From the NCBI GenBank assembly GCA_023416515.1, contig JAEZHP010000030.1, positions 1 to 64,000 of the forward strand: a DNA stretch of 64,000 nt, written 5' to 3'. Shown here piece by piece: positions 8,147-16,492 of this stretch. A model generated the notes under the pieces. The model was not told where the DNA came from, did no database searches, and saw only the letters and a program-made list of their open reading frames with translations. The position numbers were made by a program, and so were the translations under genes. How positions within the stretch are numbered: position 1 is the first letter of the stretch; each line of letters starts with the position of its first letter. This stretch comes from Pseudomonadota bacterium (GTDB lineage: Bacteria; Pseudomonadota; Alphaproteobacteria; Sphingomonadales; Sphingomonadaceae).

Positions 8147-8836
8147 ATGCTCGAGTTCATACTCGCCTTGGCTGCCTTTCTCGCCGCGCATGTCGTCCCG
8201 GCGCGTAGCGGCCTGCGAGCGGCGCTCGTGGCGCGGCTCGGTGAGCGCGCCTATCTGATCGGCTATTCCCTGCTGTCTCTAGCGCTGCTCGCCTGGCTGA
8301 TCGCCGCCGCAACTCGCGCTCCGGTGGTGCCGCTCTGGCCCACGACGCTCGAGCATTATCGAGTAGCGTTCGTCCTGATGTTGCCGGCTTGCATTCTGAT
8401 GGTCGGCGGCGCGGCGAGCCCGAACCCGTTGTCGGTGAGCTTCGCCTCGGCAGGGTACGAGCCCGCCGCGCCCGGCGTCGTCGGCGTGACGCGCCACCCG
8501 CTGCTGTGGGGCTTCGCCTTGTGGGCGATCGCGCACATCCTGCCCAACGGCGAGCTGGTGCCGCTGATCATGTTCGGGGGCTTCGGCCTGTTCGCCCTGG
8601 TAGGCATGACGATCGTCGACCGGCGCAAGCGGCGCCAACTCGGCGACGAGTGGAAGCGGCTCGCCGCACCGACCTCGACCTTCCCGTTCGCCAGTTGGTT
8701 TCGCCACCGGGCGGCAAGGCGCTGGCGGCGGGGCGCGACGCTGGTGACTCTGGCGGGCGGAACTGCGCTTTATCTTCTCTTGCTCTGGCTCCACCCGCGC
8801 ATCATCGGCCCGGATCCCACGGCCGTCCTGCTATAG
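8147..8836 (+). CDS. nnrU: NnrU family membrane protein
   Basis: A 229-aa inner-membrane protein of the NnrU family, found with nitrite and nitric oxide reductase genes in denitrifiers; the biochemical role is not established. Several hydrophobic helices are visible, with the family stretch GVVGVTRHPLLWGFALWAIAH, which resembles the isoprenylcysteine methyltransferase/NnrU fold, and GDEWKRLAAPTSTFPF near the C-terminus. The 3' end overlaps nnrS on the opposite strand by 6 bp. No clear ribosome site precedes the ATG. Confidence 0.88.
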   Translation: MLEFILALAAFLAAHVVPARSGLRAALVARLGERAYLIGYSLLSLALLAWLIAAATRAPVVPLWPTTLEHYRVAFVLMLPACILMVGGAASPNPLSVSFASAGYEPAAPGVVGVTRHPLLWGFALWAIAHILPNGELVPLIMFGGFGLFALVGMTIVDRRKRRQLGDEWKRLAAPTSTFPFASWFRHRAARRWRRGATLVTLAGGTALYLLLLWLHPRIIGPDPTAVLL

Positions 8837-10024
8837 GCCGTTGTCGGCGCGCGGTGCGCACAGGATCGGGCCGTACGCGAAAAGGAAGATGAGGAAAGCG
8901 CCCCCCCAGGCGACGGCCGAGACTTCCATGCCTAAGGTATAGTCGATGAAGCCGAGCGGTGCGGTGACCCGGAGCAGCGCGCCCAGAGTCACCAGTACGT
9001 AGAGCAGGGTTGTCGCCGGACTCGCGCGCAGATCACGGCCTGTATGTCCGAGGGTGGCGCGGGTCATCACCGCCAGAATCATCGTCGCGATCGCGCCGGC
9101 AGTCAGCGCGTGGATGGCTGCGGACCGCGGTACGGCCGCGCCGAGGATGGCAGCCCCGAGCAGAATGAGGCCGACGGGCACCCAGAAGTAGCCGACGTGA
9201 AGGATGAAAACGAGCGGATCCGCCACCGCCTTAAGTCCGCTCCAGCGTGCTAGGCGGAGCGCCTGCAACAGTCCGGCCGATACGAGCAGCACGCCGGCCA
9301 TTGGCCCCTCAACCAGTACTACCCAGACGAACAATCCGGCCGCCGTCACCGCAATTGTCGTCACGTCAAAGCTGCCCGGCTGCTCCGGCAATCCTTGCTT
9401 GACGCCGCGCTTCGCAAGCCAATTGCGCGTGAAGGACGGGATGATCCTGCCGCCGATCAGAGAGATCATCACCACGACCAAGGCAAGACCCGATCGCCAA
9501 CCGATCCCCTCGTCCGCGACGAGTCCGGCCGCCGCGGCATGGTCGAGCGCATTGGCCAGGCCGAACAGCAAGACCAGCCCGACGATCGGCACGTTGCGGT
9601 TCTTGGCGGCGAGCACCTCGCGCGCGCCGAGCCCCGCGAGGACGAGATAGAAGCCAACATCCAGTGCGGCAGCGACGCCCTGTCCGATCTCGGTCGAGCA
9701 CAGCACCGCGAGCCGGGCAAGCGCCCACAGCGCGAACAGCGCAGCCAGCGGCACGCCGGCGATCGGCAGCCGCCCCGTCCAATTGGGAATCGCCGTTAAG
9801 AGAAAGCCGGCGACAACAGCGCCGACGAAGCCGAACAGCATCTCGTGGCGATGCCAGACCAGGGGATCGAGCGTGCTCGGAATTGTGGTCGCTCCGGCAA
9901 GTGCGGTTAGCCACAGGGTCAGAGCGACGATCGCCCATACAGCCCCGCCGAAGAAGAACGGTCTGAACCCGCCCCTCAGGAAAGCCGGAGCGGCCGCCAT
10001 ACGCGACCGCCGCAGCGCCAGCAT
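8831..10024 (-). CDS. nnrS: NnrS family heme-copper membrane protein
   Basis: A 397-aa polytopic protein with about 12 helices. NnrS proteins bind heme and copper and protect against nitric oxide-related stress, typically under NO-responsive control. Visible family features are RGGFRPFFFGGA, WHRHEMLFGFVGAVVAGFLLTAIPNWTG, and GGRIIPSFTRNWL with MTRATLGHTGR, which contain the conserved His residues. The start at 10024 is taken for its GAGG site 7 nt upstream; ATGs at 10051 and 10000 are alternatives, and the longer frame to 10183 is unlikely. A degenerate FNR-type box lies about 80 bp upstream. Confidence 0.88.
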   Translation of the reverse strand: MLALRRSRMAAAPAFLRGGFRPFFFGGAVWAIVALTLWLTALAGATTIPSTLDPLVWHRHEMLFGFVGAVVAGFLLTAIPNWTGRLPIAGVPLAALFALWALARLAVLCSTEIGQGVAAALDVGFYLVLAGLGAREVLAAKNRNVPIVGLVLLFGLANALDHAAAAGLVADEGIGWRSGLALVVVMISLIGGRIIPSFTRNWLAKRGVKQGLPEQPGSFDVTTIAVTAAGLFVWVVLVEGPMAGVLLVSAGLLQALRLARWSGLKAVADPLVFILHVGYFWVPVGLILLGAAILGAAVPRSAAIHALTAGAIATMILAVMTRATLGHTGRDLRASPATTLLYVLVTLGALLRVTAPLGFIDYTLGMEVSAVAWGGAFLIFLFAYGPILCAPRADNGL

Positions 10025-10097
10025 TCGTTCGCCTCGAGTCTCCAAGACCATGCTCCTCAAAGTCGCTGCCGGATTGCACTGGCTGTCCCACGACGAA

Positions 10098-10111
10098 TTG
10101 ATCTGGCTCAC
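10098..10111 (-). promoter_or_regulatory. Degenerate FNR/NNR-type box upstream of nnrS
   Basis: On the minus strand this reads GTGAG-CCAG-ATCAA, with one perfect and one partial half-site (8 of 10). It is about 80 bp from the nnrS start and also lies in the divergent region before the gene at 10175. The same GTGA--N4--ATCAA form occurs upstream of narK. Confidence 0.35.
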
Positions 10112-10174
10112 TTCTTCGCGACGGCATCCCGCTAGATCAGCCCGACATTCAACGCATGCAAAGGAGCGGGTGAC

Positions 10175-10660
10175 ATGCGTCACGAGCGGGCCCTGGACAA
10201 AGCCAGCTACAGCAAGGTGGAAGCGCCGTCCGTATGGACGTCGGGAGCGCAGCTGTCGCCGCTTCCGGTTACCGAGGTTGAAGAGCGCGAACCGGCGGCG
10301 CAGATGCCGACGCCTTCTGCGCCTGAAGTACCGGCCGCCGTCGGCGGAATGATCGCCCTCGCTTACGCGGCGCTGATCGGCGCTTTCGCCATCGCCACGG
10401 TCGGCTCGGCGGAATCGCTCTTCGCGGTGACGATCAGTGCCTTGTTCGCAGTCGCATTCTTCACCGTTCCACGCATCTTTCTAGCGGTCGAGCCGAAGGC
10501 TAAGAAACGGTCCAGCTTCGACCGGTTCATGCTCGACGGTATCCAAACGTTGACCGGTCACAATTCTGGGCCGGCGGCGCTCGTCCAGATGCTGATCGTG
10601 CCGGTTCTCCTTACCTTCGCGGCTCTGGCAATGGGGATCGCTGCGGCGATCTACCTTTGA
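10175..10660 (+). CDS. Hypothetical membrane protein, 161 aa
   Basis: Not recognised. A polar, Pro/Glu-rich N-terminal third (residues 1-50) precedes two adjacent hydrophobic helices (about 57-100) and a C-terminal helix (about 140-160), with a charged middle (AKKRSSFDRFMLDG). GGAG sits 9 nt before the ATG. It lies between nnrS and the cbb3 operon, divergent from nnrS, so co-regulation with either is possible. Confidence 0.7.
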   Translation: MRHERALDKASYSKVEAPSVWTSGAQLSPLPVTEVEEREPAAQMPTPSAPEVPAAVGGMIALAYAALIGAFAIATVGSAESLFAVTISALFAVAFFTVPRIFLAVEPKAKKRSSFDRFMLDGIQTLTGHNSGPAALVQMLIVPVLLTFAALAMGIAAAIYL

Positions 10661-10746
10661 GCGGCAGGGGGAACACTCTTTTGCGATGCAGTGAAGCTTA
10701 CGAGCCGGGCGACTTGTAACGGTCCCGGCTTCTAAGGAGCAGGGCG

Positions 10747-10923
10747 ATGTCTTGCGAAGGGACGCTGGACAGGCTGGGCGATAGGAAGAGGATTATTCCA
10801 GCGGCCTGGCCTCGCACGTATCTGGCGGGATTCACGGTGCCAACGAGCGACCCCGAGAAAGCGGGTACCGAGGCTGAAGGCCATTCAGCCGTCCGTCGTC
10901 CGCCTTCCGAAAACCCCGAGTAG
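10747..10923 (+). CDS. Possible small ORF, 58 aa, in the ccoN leader
   Basis: The 391-bp gap before ccoN contains one ORF with a good AAGGAG site 7 nt before its ATG. The product starts MSCEGTLDRLG and ends in a Pro/Ser/Glu-rich tail; no family is recognised. It could be a real small protein, a leader peptide, or chance. The rest of the gap holds only an 8-bp TTACGTAA palindrome (10969-10976); no canonical FNR box was seen. Confidence 0.3.
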   Translation: MSCEGTLDRLGDRKRIIPAAWPRTYLAGFTVPTSDPEKAGTEAEGHSAVRRPPSENPE

Positions 10924-11051
10924 AAGTCGAATTTCCGATTTTGGCGCAATGCCGGACTTGTCTGCCAATTACGTAACTTCCCGTATCCGCAGACCCAGCT
11001 CAACCTTCCTACAGGCCCGTACCAAGCCCGAATAGCGGGAGCGGGGTATCG

Positions 11052-12764
11052 ATGCACAGTTTGTTGATGAAGAGTGGCGGCTGGCTGGCGGTCGTGGTGT
11101 TGGCTGTTGCCGCCGCTGCCGCGGCTGCCGACTGGGGATTTGCCGTCCACATGGGGATCGTCGCAGTTGCGGCGTTGATCGCGCTTGGCGTGATGATCAC
11201 CCGCACCGACTATGCCGGACACAGCGAATTGCGGCCGCCGGCTGCGCCGGACGAGGGCCGTTACGATGACGCGCCGATCCGCTGGGGCGTGATTGCTACT
11301 CTCTTCTGGGGGATCGCGGGCTTTGCCGCGGGCCTTTTCATAGCCCTTCAACTTGCCTTCCCGGCGCTGAACCTCGGCATCGAATATGCAAGCTTCGGGC
11401 GTGTTCGGCCGCTCCACACGAGCGCCGTTATCTTCGCGTTCGGGGGCAACGCCCTCATCGCGACCAGCTTCTATATCGTGCAGCGCACGTGCCGCGCCCG
11501 TCTCGCCTTTCCGACTCTCGCCCGCTTCGTCTTCTGGGGCTACCAGCTGTTCATCGTCCTCGCGGCGACCGGCTACCTGCTAGGGATCACCGAGAGCCGC
11601 GAATATGCCGAGCCGGAATGGTATGTCGACCTGTGGCTGACGGTCGTCTGGGTGGCCTATGGCGCCGTTTTCGTCGGAACCATCCTGAAGCGCCGCGAAC
11701 CCCACATCTACGTGGCCAACTGGTTCTACCTGGCTTTCATCATCACCATCGCGATGCTGCACATCGTCAACAACCTGGCGGTCCCGGTCAGCTGGACAGG
11801 ATCCAAATCCTACTCCGCGTTCGCGGGTGTGCAGGATGCGCTCACCCAATGGTGGTACGGCCACAACGCGGTCGGGTTCTTCCTGACCGCAGGCTTCCTG
11901 GCCATGATGTACTATTTCGTACCCAAGCAGGCCGAGCGGCCGGTTTATAGCTACCGGCTGTCGATCATCCACTTCTGGTCGCTGATCTTTCTCTACATCT
12001 GGGCCGGCCCGCACCACCTCCACTACACGGCGCTGCCAGACTGGGCGCAGACCCTCGGCATGGTCTTCTCGATCATGTTGTGGATGCCGAGCTGGGGCGG
12101 GATGATCAACGGCCTGATGACCCTTAACGGGGCATGGGACAAGATTCGCACCGATCCCATCATCCGAATGATGGTGCTGGCGCTGGCCTTCTACGGCATG
12201 GCGACCTTCGAGGGCCCGATGCTGTCGATCCGCTCGGTCAATAGCCTGTCCCACTATACCGACTGGACCATTGGCCACGTCCATGCCGGCGCGCTCGGCT
12301 GGAACGGCATGATCACCTTCGCCGCGGTCTATTTCCTGGTGCCGCGCCTGTGGGGCCGGACCCGCCTCTACTCGCTGCGCATGGTGAACTGGCACTTCTG
12401 GCTCGCGACGCTGGGGATCGTTCTCTACGCCGCCGCGATGTGGGTCGCGGGCATCATGCAGGGCTTGATGTGGCGCGAGTACGGCGCGGACGGATACCTG
12501 GTCTACAGCTTCGTCGAAACCGTCACCGCGATGTTCCCAATGTACCTGATCCGCTCGGCCGGGGGTCTCCTCTACCTCGCCGGGGCCCTGATCATGGTCT
12601 TCAACGTCTGGATGACGGTGAAGGGACGGCTGCGCGACGAGAAGCCGATGAGCGACGCCGCGTTCAATCCTGAAGGCGACCGGCCACTTCCGGCGGCCGC
12701 CAAGCCGAGCCGGCCCGCCAGGCCCGCGAACGAACCCGATCTCATGCCCGCTGCGGCCGAATGA
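11052..12764 (+). CDS. ccoN: cbb3-type cytochrome c oxidase subunit I
   Basis: The catalytic heme-copper subunit of the high-affinity cbb3 oxidase, reducing O2 to water at low oxygen in the inner membrane. At 570 aa it is longer than usual, with an extra N-terminal hydrophobic hairpin (residues 8-50). Heme and CuB ligand regions are visible: [46 protein letters not shown] and [12 protein letters not shown]. The C-terminal 50 residues are Pro/Ala-rich and hydrophilic. GGGAG lies 8 nt upstream of the ATG. First gene of a nine-gene run. Confidence 0.96.
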   Translation: MHSLLMKSGGWLAVVVLAVAAAAAAADWGFAVHMGIVAVAALIALGVMITRTDYAGHSELRPPAAPDEGRYDDAPIRWGVIATLFWGIAGFAAGLFIALQLAFPALNLGIEYASFGRVRPLHTSAVIFAFGGNALIATSFYIVQRTCRARLAFPTLARFVFWGYQLFIVLAATGYLLGITESREYAEPEWYVDLWLTVVWVAYGAVFVGTILKRREPHIYVANWFYLAFIITIAMLHIVNNLAVPVSWTGSKSYSAFAGVQDALTQWWYGHNAVGFFLTAGFLAMMYYFVPKQAERPVYSYRLSIIHFWSLIFLYIWAGPHHLHYTALPDWAQTLGMVFSIMLWMPSWGGMINGLMTLNGAWDKIRTDPIIRMMVLALAFYGMATFEGPMLSIRSVNSLSHYTDWTIGHVHAGALGWNGMITFAAVYFLVPRLWGRTRLYSLRMVNWHFWLATLGIVLYAAAMWVAGIMQGLMWREYGADGYLVYSFVETVTAMFPMYLIRSAGGLLYLAGALIMVFNVWMTVKGRLRDEKPMSDAAFNPEGDRPLPAAAKPSRPARPANEPDLMPAAAE

Positions 12765-12775
12765 GGACCACAAGA

Positions 12776-13510
12776 ATGGCTGCCCGTATCCTCGATCACA
12801 AGCGCATCGAGCGCAACGTCACCTTGCTCGCCGTGCTGTCCTTCATCGTCGTCGCGATCGGCGGGATCGTCGAGATCGCGCCCTTGTTCTGGATCGACTC
12901 CACCGTCGAGGAAGTCGAGGGCGTTCGACCCTACACGCCGCTTGAGCTCGCCGGCCGCGACATCTACGTTCGTGAGGGCTGCTACAGCTGCCACAGCCAA
13001 ATGGTTCGGCCGTTCCGCGACGAGGTCGAGCGCTATGGCCACTACAGCCTGGCCGCCGAGAGCATGTACGACCATCCCTTCCAGTGGGGCTCCAAGCGTA
13101 CCGGTCCGGACCTCGCCCGAGTTGGCGGCCGCTATTCGGACGAATGGCACGTCCGGCATCTGCGCAACCCGCGGTCGGTGGTGCCGGAGTCGATCATGCC
13201 GGGCTACGCCTTCCTGTCGGAGAGGCCGCTCAACCCGAGCAGTGCTGCCGCGCACCTGCGGGCCCAGCGCGCCGTAGGCGTCCCCTATTCGAACGACGCC
13301 ATCGAACAGGCCGAAGCCGACATGCGCAATCAGGCCAGCCCGGATGGCGACGTCGAGGCGCTCCAGAGCCGCTACCCTCGCGCCCAGGTTCGCGACTTCG
13401 ACGGCAACCCGTCGCGGCTGACCGAGATGGATGCCCTCGTGGCCTATCTCCAGATGCTCGGCACCCTCGTCGATGTCCGCGCTGCCGCGCCGCAGGAGAC
13501 CGCTCGATGA
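12776..13510 (+). CDS. ccoO: cbb3-type cytochrome c oxidase subunit II (mono-heme c)
   Basis: A membrane-anchored c-type cytochrome that passes electrons to CcoN. One N-terminal helix (about residues 18-40) is followed by the heme site [10 protein letters not shown] and by [16 protein letters not shown] and SIMPGYAFL, the last giving the axial Met. The start at ATG 12776 (244 aa) has GAGG 9 nt upstream; an ATG at 12761 overlapping the ccoN stop would add five residues. The 3' end overlaps ccoQ by 4 nt. Confidence 0.95.
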   Translation: MAARILDHKRIERNVTLLAVLSFIVVAIGGIVEIAPLFWIDSTVEEVEGVRPYTPLELAGRDIYVREGCYSCHSQMVRPFRDEVERYGHYSLAAESMYDHPFQWGSKRTGPDLARVGGRYSDEWHVRHLRNPRSVVPESIMPGYAFLSERPLNPSSAAAHLRAQRAVGVPYSNDAIEQAEADMRNQASPDGDVEALQSRYPRAQVRDFDGNPSRLTEMDALVAYLQMLGTLVDVRAAAPQETAR

Positions 13511-13653
13511 GCTATGAGGCGCTCCGCCACTTCGCCGACAGCTGGGGCCTGATCGCAATGGGCTTGTTCTACCTCGCCCTGTGCGGGTGGGCGTTCCTGC
13601 CGCGCAACCGCAACCGCAACCGCGACGCCGCGGACATGATCTTCAAGGACTAG
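13507..13653 (+). CDS. ccoQ: cbb3-type oxidase small subunit CcoQ
   Basis: A 48-aa single-helix protein ([19 protein letters not shown]), with the helix at residues 12-30. It ends in a basic NRNRNR stretch and DMIFKD, as in CcoQ/FixQ proteins that stabilise the cbb3 complex. It starts in the ATGA overlap with ccoO and ends 7 bp before ccoP, which fits the usual N-O-Q-P order. Confidence 0.92.
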   Translation: MSYEALRHFADSWGLIAMGLFYLALCGWAFLPRNRNRNRDAADMIFKD

Positions 13654-13660
13654 ACCTGCG

Positions 13661-14581
13661 ATGGCCGACAGCAAGCGCATCGACGAGCCGAGCGGGACCG
13701 AGACGGTCGGGCACGAGTGGGACGGTATCGAGGAGCTCAATACTCCCCTTCCCCGCTGGTGGCTGTGGAGCTTCTACGCGACGATTGCCTGGGGACTCGT
13801 CTTCGTAATCCTCTATCCCGCATGGCCGCTGGTCGACCGCGCAACCCAAGGCGTGCTCGGCTGGACCAGCCGCGGACAGCTGGAGCAGGAGCTTGCCGAG
13901 CAGCAGGCGGCGATGGCGCCGATCCGAGCGGCGATCGAACGGACGCCGATCGACCGCCTCCAGGCCGATCCCGCGCTGTACGCCCAGGCGATCGAGGGCG
14001 GGCGCTCCGCCTTCCGAATGCATTGCGTGCAATGCCATGGCTCGGGCGGCGCCGGCTCCACCGGTTATCCCAACCTCAATGACGACGACTGGCTGTGGGG
14101 CGGCCGGATCGACCAGATCCAGTTCACCATCAATCACGGCATCCGCAATCCTGATCACGATCAGACCCGCACCAGCCAGATGCCTGCCTTCGGCGCGATG
14201 CTCGAGTCCCGGCAGATCGCCGATCTCGCAGCGCACGTCCGCGTGATCAGCGGCCAGCAGCCGGCCGACGCGGGCTCCCAGCGCGGCGCGGCGCTGTTCG
14301 CCGACAATTGCGCCGCCTGTCATGGACCGGCCGGGCGGGGCAACCGCGACGTCGGCGCGCCCAATCTGACCGATCCGATCTGGCTCTATGGCGGCGACAC
14401 GGAGAGCATCCGTACGACCATTGCAAACAGCCGCTTCGGCGTGATGCCGCGGTGGGGCGACCGGCTCGACCCGGCCACGGTCAAGATGCTCTCCGCCTAT
14501 GTTCATTCGCTCGGCGGCGGTGAGGCGCGGCCAGCGCGGACCGCCGCCAACGTGGAAGTGAACCGCAATGGCCAGCCCTGA
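13661..14581 (+). CDS. ccoP: cbb3-type cytochrome c oxidase subunit III (di-heme c)
   Basis: A 306-aa membrane-anchored di-heme cytochrome c that accepts electrons from the soluble c pool. The N-terminus has the CcoP signature EWDGIEELNTPLPRWW followed by one helix. Heme sites are CVQCH (about residue 123) and CAACH (about residue 216), each followed by a Met-bearing loop (SQMPAFG, FGVMPRWG). It overlaps ccoG by 14 bp. Confidence 0.95.
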   Translation: MADSKRIDEPSGTETVGHEWDGIEELNTPLPRWWLWSFYATIAWGLVFVILYPAWPLVDRATQGVLGWTSRGQLEQELAEQQAAMAPIRAAIERTPIDRLQADPALYAQAIEGGRSAFRMHCVQCHGSGGAGSTGYPNLNDDDWLWGGRIDQIQFTINHGIRNPDHDQTRTSQMPAFGAMLESRQIADLAAHVRVISGQQPADAGSQRGAALFADNCAACHGPAGRGNRDVGAPNLTDPIWLYGGDTESIRTTIANSRFGVMPRWGDRLDPATVKMLSAYVHSLGGGEARPARTAANVEVNRNGQP

Positions 14582-16028
14582 CCACCTGGTCGGCGTCAGA
14601 AGGAAGAGCCTTTACGCCAAGCGCGAGCCAGTTTTCCCCAAGGCAGTGGATGGCAATTTCCGCCGCCTCAAATGGGGGATCATGGTCGTCACCCTGACGA
14701 TCTATTACGCGACACCCTGGCTCCGCTGGGATCGCGGCCCCTATGCCCCGGACCAGGCGGTGCTGGTCGATCTCGCCGGCCGCCGCTTCTACATGTTCGG
14801 AATCGAGATTTGGCCGCACGAATTCTACTACGTAGCCGGCCTGCTGATCATGGCCGGTATAGGCCTGTTCCTGGTGACGAGCGCGGTGGGCCGCGCCTGG
14901 TGCGGCTATGCCTGCCCGCAAACGGTCTGGACTGACCTCTTCCAGCATGTCGAGCGATTTATCGACGGTGATCGCAACGCGCAGATCCGCCTCGCCAAGG
15001 CGCCATGGAGCCTCGGCAAGCTCGCGAGGCGCGCGGCGAAATATGCGGTGTGGTTCGCCATCGCCATCGCCACCGGAGGCGCCTGGATCTTCTATTTCGC
15101 CGACGCGCCGACGCTTGCGCGGGACTTCCTCAGCGGCGACGCGGCGCCGGTCGCCTATACGACGGTTGCGATCCTTACCGCCACGACCTTCATCCTCGGC
15201 GGCTTCATGCGCGAGCAGGTGTGCATCTACATGTGTCCCTGGCCGCGCATCCAAGGCGCGATGATGGACGAGAAGACGCTCACCGTTACCTACAAGGACT
15301 GGCGGGGTGAGCCGCGCCATCGGGGGACGAAGAAGGCGACGCTTGCCGATCTCGGGCTGATCGGCGACTGCGTCGACTGCAACGCCTGCGTCGCCGTCTG
15401 CCCGACCGGCATCGACATCCGCAACGGGCCGCAAGTGGGCTGCATCACCTGTGCGCTGTGCATCGATGCCTGCGACCGGGTGATGAAGCAGGTGGGCCGG
15501 CCGCGCGGCCTGATCGACTATACCACATTCGAGAATAACGAGCTGGAGCGCAGGGGCGAGGCGCCCAAGCCGATCTCCAGAGAGCTCTTCAGGCCGCGCA
15601 CGATCATCTATTTCGCGGTGTGGGCCAGCATTGGCCTGGTCATGCTGTTCGGACTTGGCAGCCGCACGCGCCTCGACATCAGCGCGCAGCAGGACCGCAA
15701 CCCAGTGTTCGTGCGCCTGTCGGACGGCCACATCCGCAACGGCTATATGGTCAAGATCCGCAACATGCAGGCGCGGCCGCGCTCCGTGGAGGTGTCGATC
15801 GACGGGCTGCCGGGGGCGGTCATCTGGACTCCGGGCGGTTCTCGCGAACAAGCCACCAGCAGGGTGGCCGCCGTAGTGCCGGCCGACCAACTCGCGAAAC
15901 TACGTATATTCGTGGCGGCCCCCGGAGCGGCAGAGGAGCGGGACGACTTCACCTTCGCCGTCCGCGCGCTGGACGCAGAGGGCGGAGGCGACAGCACCGA
16001 GGCAGTCTTCGAGCGTCCCGAATCATGA
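14568..16028 (+). CDS. ccoG: Cytochrome c oxidase accessory protein CcoG (copper reductase)
   Basis: A 486-aa polytopic ferredoxin-like protein needed for cbb3 assembly; CcoG reduces Cu(II) to Cu(I) for the copper supply. It shows the RAWCGYACPQTVW and EQVCIYMCPWPRIQ motifs and two [4Fe-4S] motifs, CVDCNACVAVCPTG and CITCALCIDACD, in the middle. An Ig-like domain follows (about residues 370-486). Overlap with fixH is ATGA. Confidence 0.95.
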   Translation: MASPDHLVGVRRKSLYAKREPVFPKAVDGNFRRLKWGIMVVTLTIYYATPWLRWDRGPYAPDQAVLVDLAGRRFYMFGIEIWPHEFYYVAGLLIMAGIGLFLVTSAVGRAWCGYACPQTVWTDLFQHVERFIDGDRNAQIRLAKAPWSLGKLARRAAKYAVWFAIAIATGGAWIFYFADAPTLARDFLSGDAAPVAYTTVAILTATTFILGGFMREQVCIYMCPWPRIQGAMMDEKTLTVTYKDWRGEPRHRGTKKATLADLGLIGDCVDCNACVAVCPTGIDIRNGPQVGCITCALCIDACDRVMKQVGRPRGLIDYTTFENNELERRGEAPKPISRELFRPRTIIYFAVWASIGLVMLFGLGSRTRLDISAQQDRNPVFVRLSDGHIRNGYMVKIRNMQARPRSVEVSIDGLPGAVIWTPGGSREQATSRVAAVVPADQLAKLRIFVAAPGAAEERDDFTFAVRALDAEGGGDSTEAVFERPES

Positions 16029-16492
16029 GCAAAGCACGTCAGCAACGGTTCACCGGGCGCCACATGACCCTGATCATGATGGCCTTCTTCGGCGTCGTGA
16101 TCTCCGTCAACGTGACCATGGCCATCTTCGCCTCCCGCACGTTCGGCGGCAAGGTAGTCGAAAACTCCTATGTTGCCACTCAGCGCTTCAACGGATGGCT
16201 GGAGAAGGCCCGGGCCCAGGAGCAACTCGGATGGAACGAGACCGTCCAGCTCGACCAGGAGCGTCGGATCGAGCTCGATGTAACTGCGAGCGGCGGGCCG
16301 CTCGGCGGTGCCCGGATCCTCGCTGAGGCGAGGCATCCTGTCGGCCGCGCCGACGACATTTCCCTGGCGTTCGCCGAAGTAGGGGCGGGCCGCTACCGCA
16401 GCCTCGACGCACTGCCTCACGGCCGATGGCAGATTCACCTCACCATCAATTCCGGCGGCGCGGAGAAGCGTCTCATCGAGGTGCTGCAATGA
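16025..16492 (+). CDS. fixH: FixH family cbb3 assembly protein
   Basis: A 155-aa protein with one N-terminal helix (TLIMMAFFGVVISVNVTMAIF, about residues 15-37) followed by YVATQRFNGWLEKAR and a periplasmic beta domain, the layout of FixH/CcoH. CcoH helps assemble and stabilise the cbb3 complex. Both ends are 4-nt overlaps with neighbouring genes. Confidence 0.92.
   Translation: MSKARQQRFTGRHMTLIMMAFFGVVISVNVTMAIFASRTFGGKVVENSYVATQRFNGWLEKARAQEQLGWNETVQLDQERRIELDVTASGGPLGGARILAEARHPVGRADDISLAFAEVGAGRYRSLDALPHGRWQIHLTINSGGAEKRLIEVLQ

Noticed and set aside
10969..10976. TTACGTAA as an operator for ccoN
   Set aside because: It is an 8-bp palindrome too short to assign to a regulator, kept only as a note in the ccoN leader.
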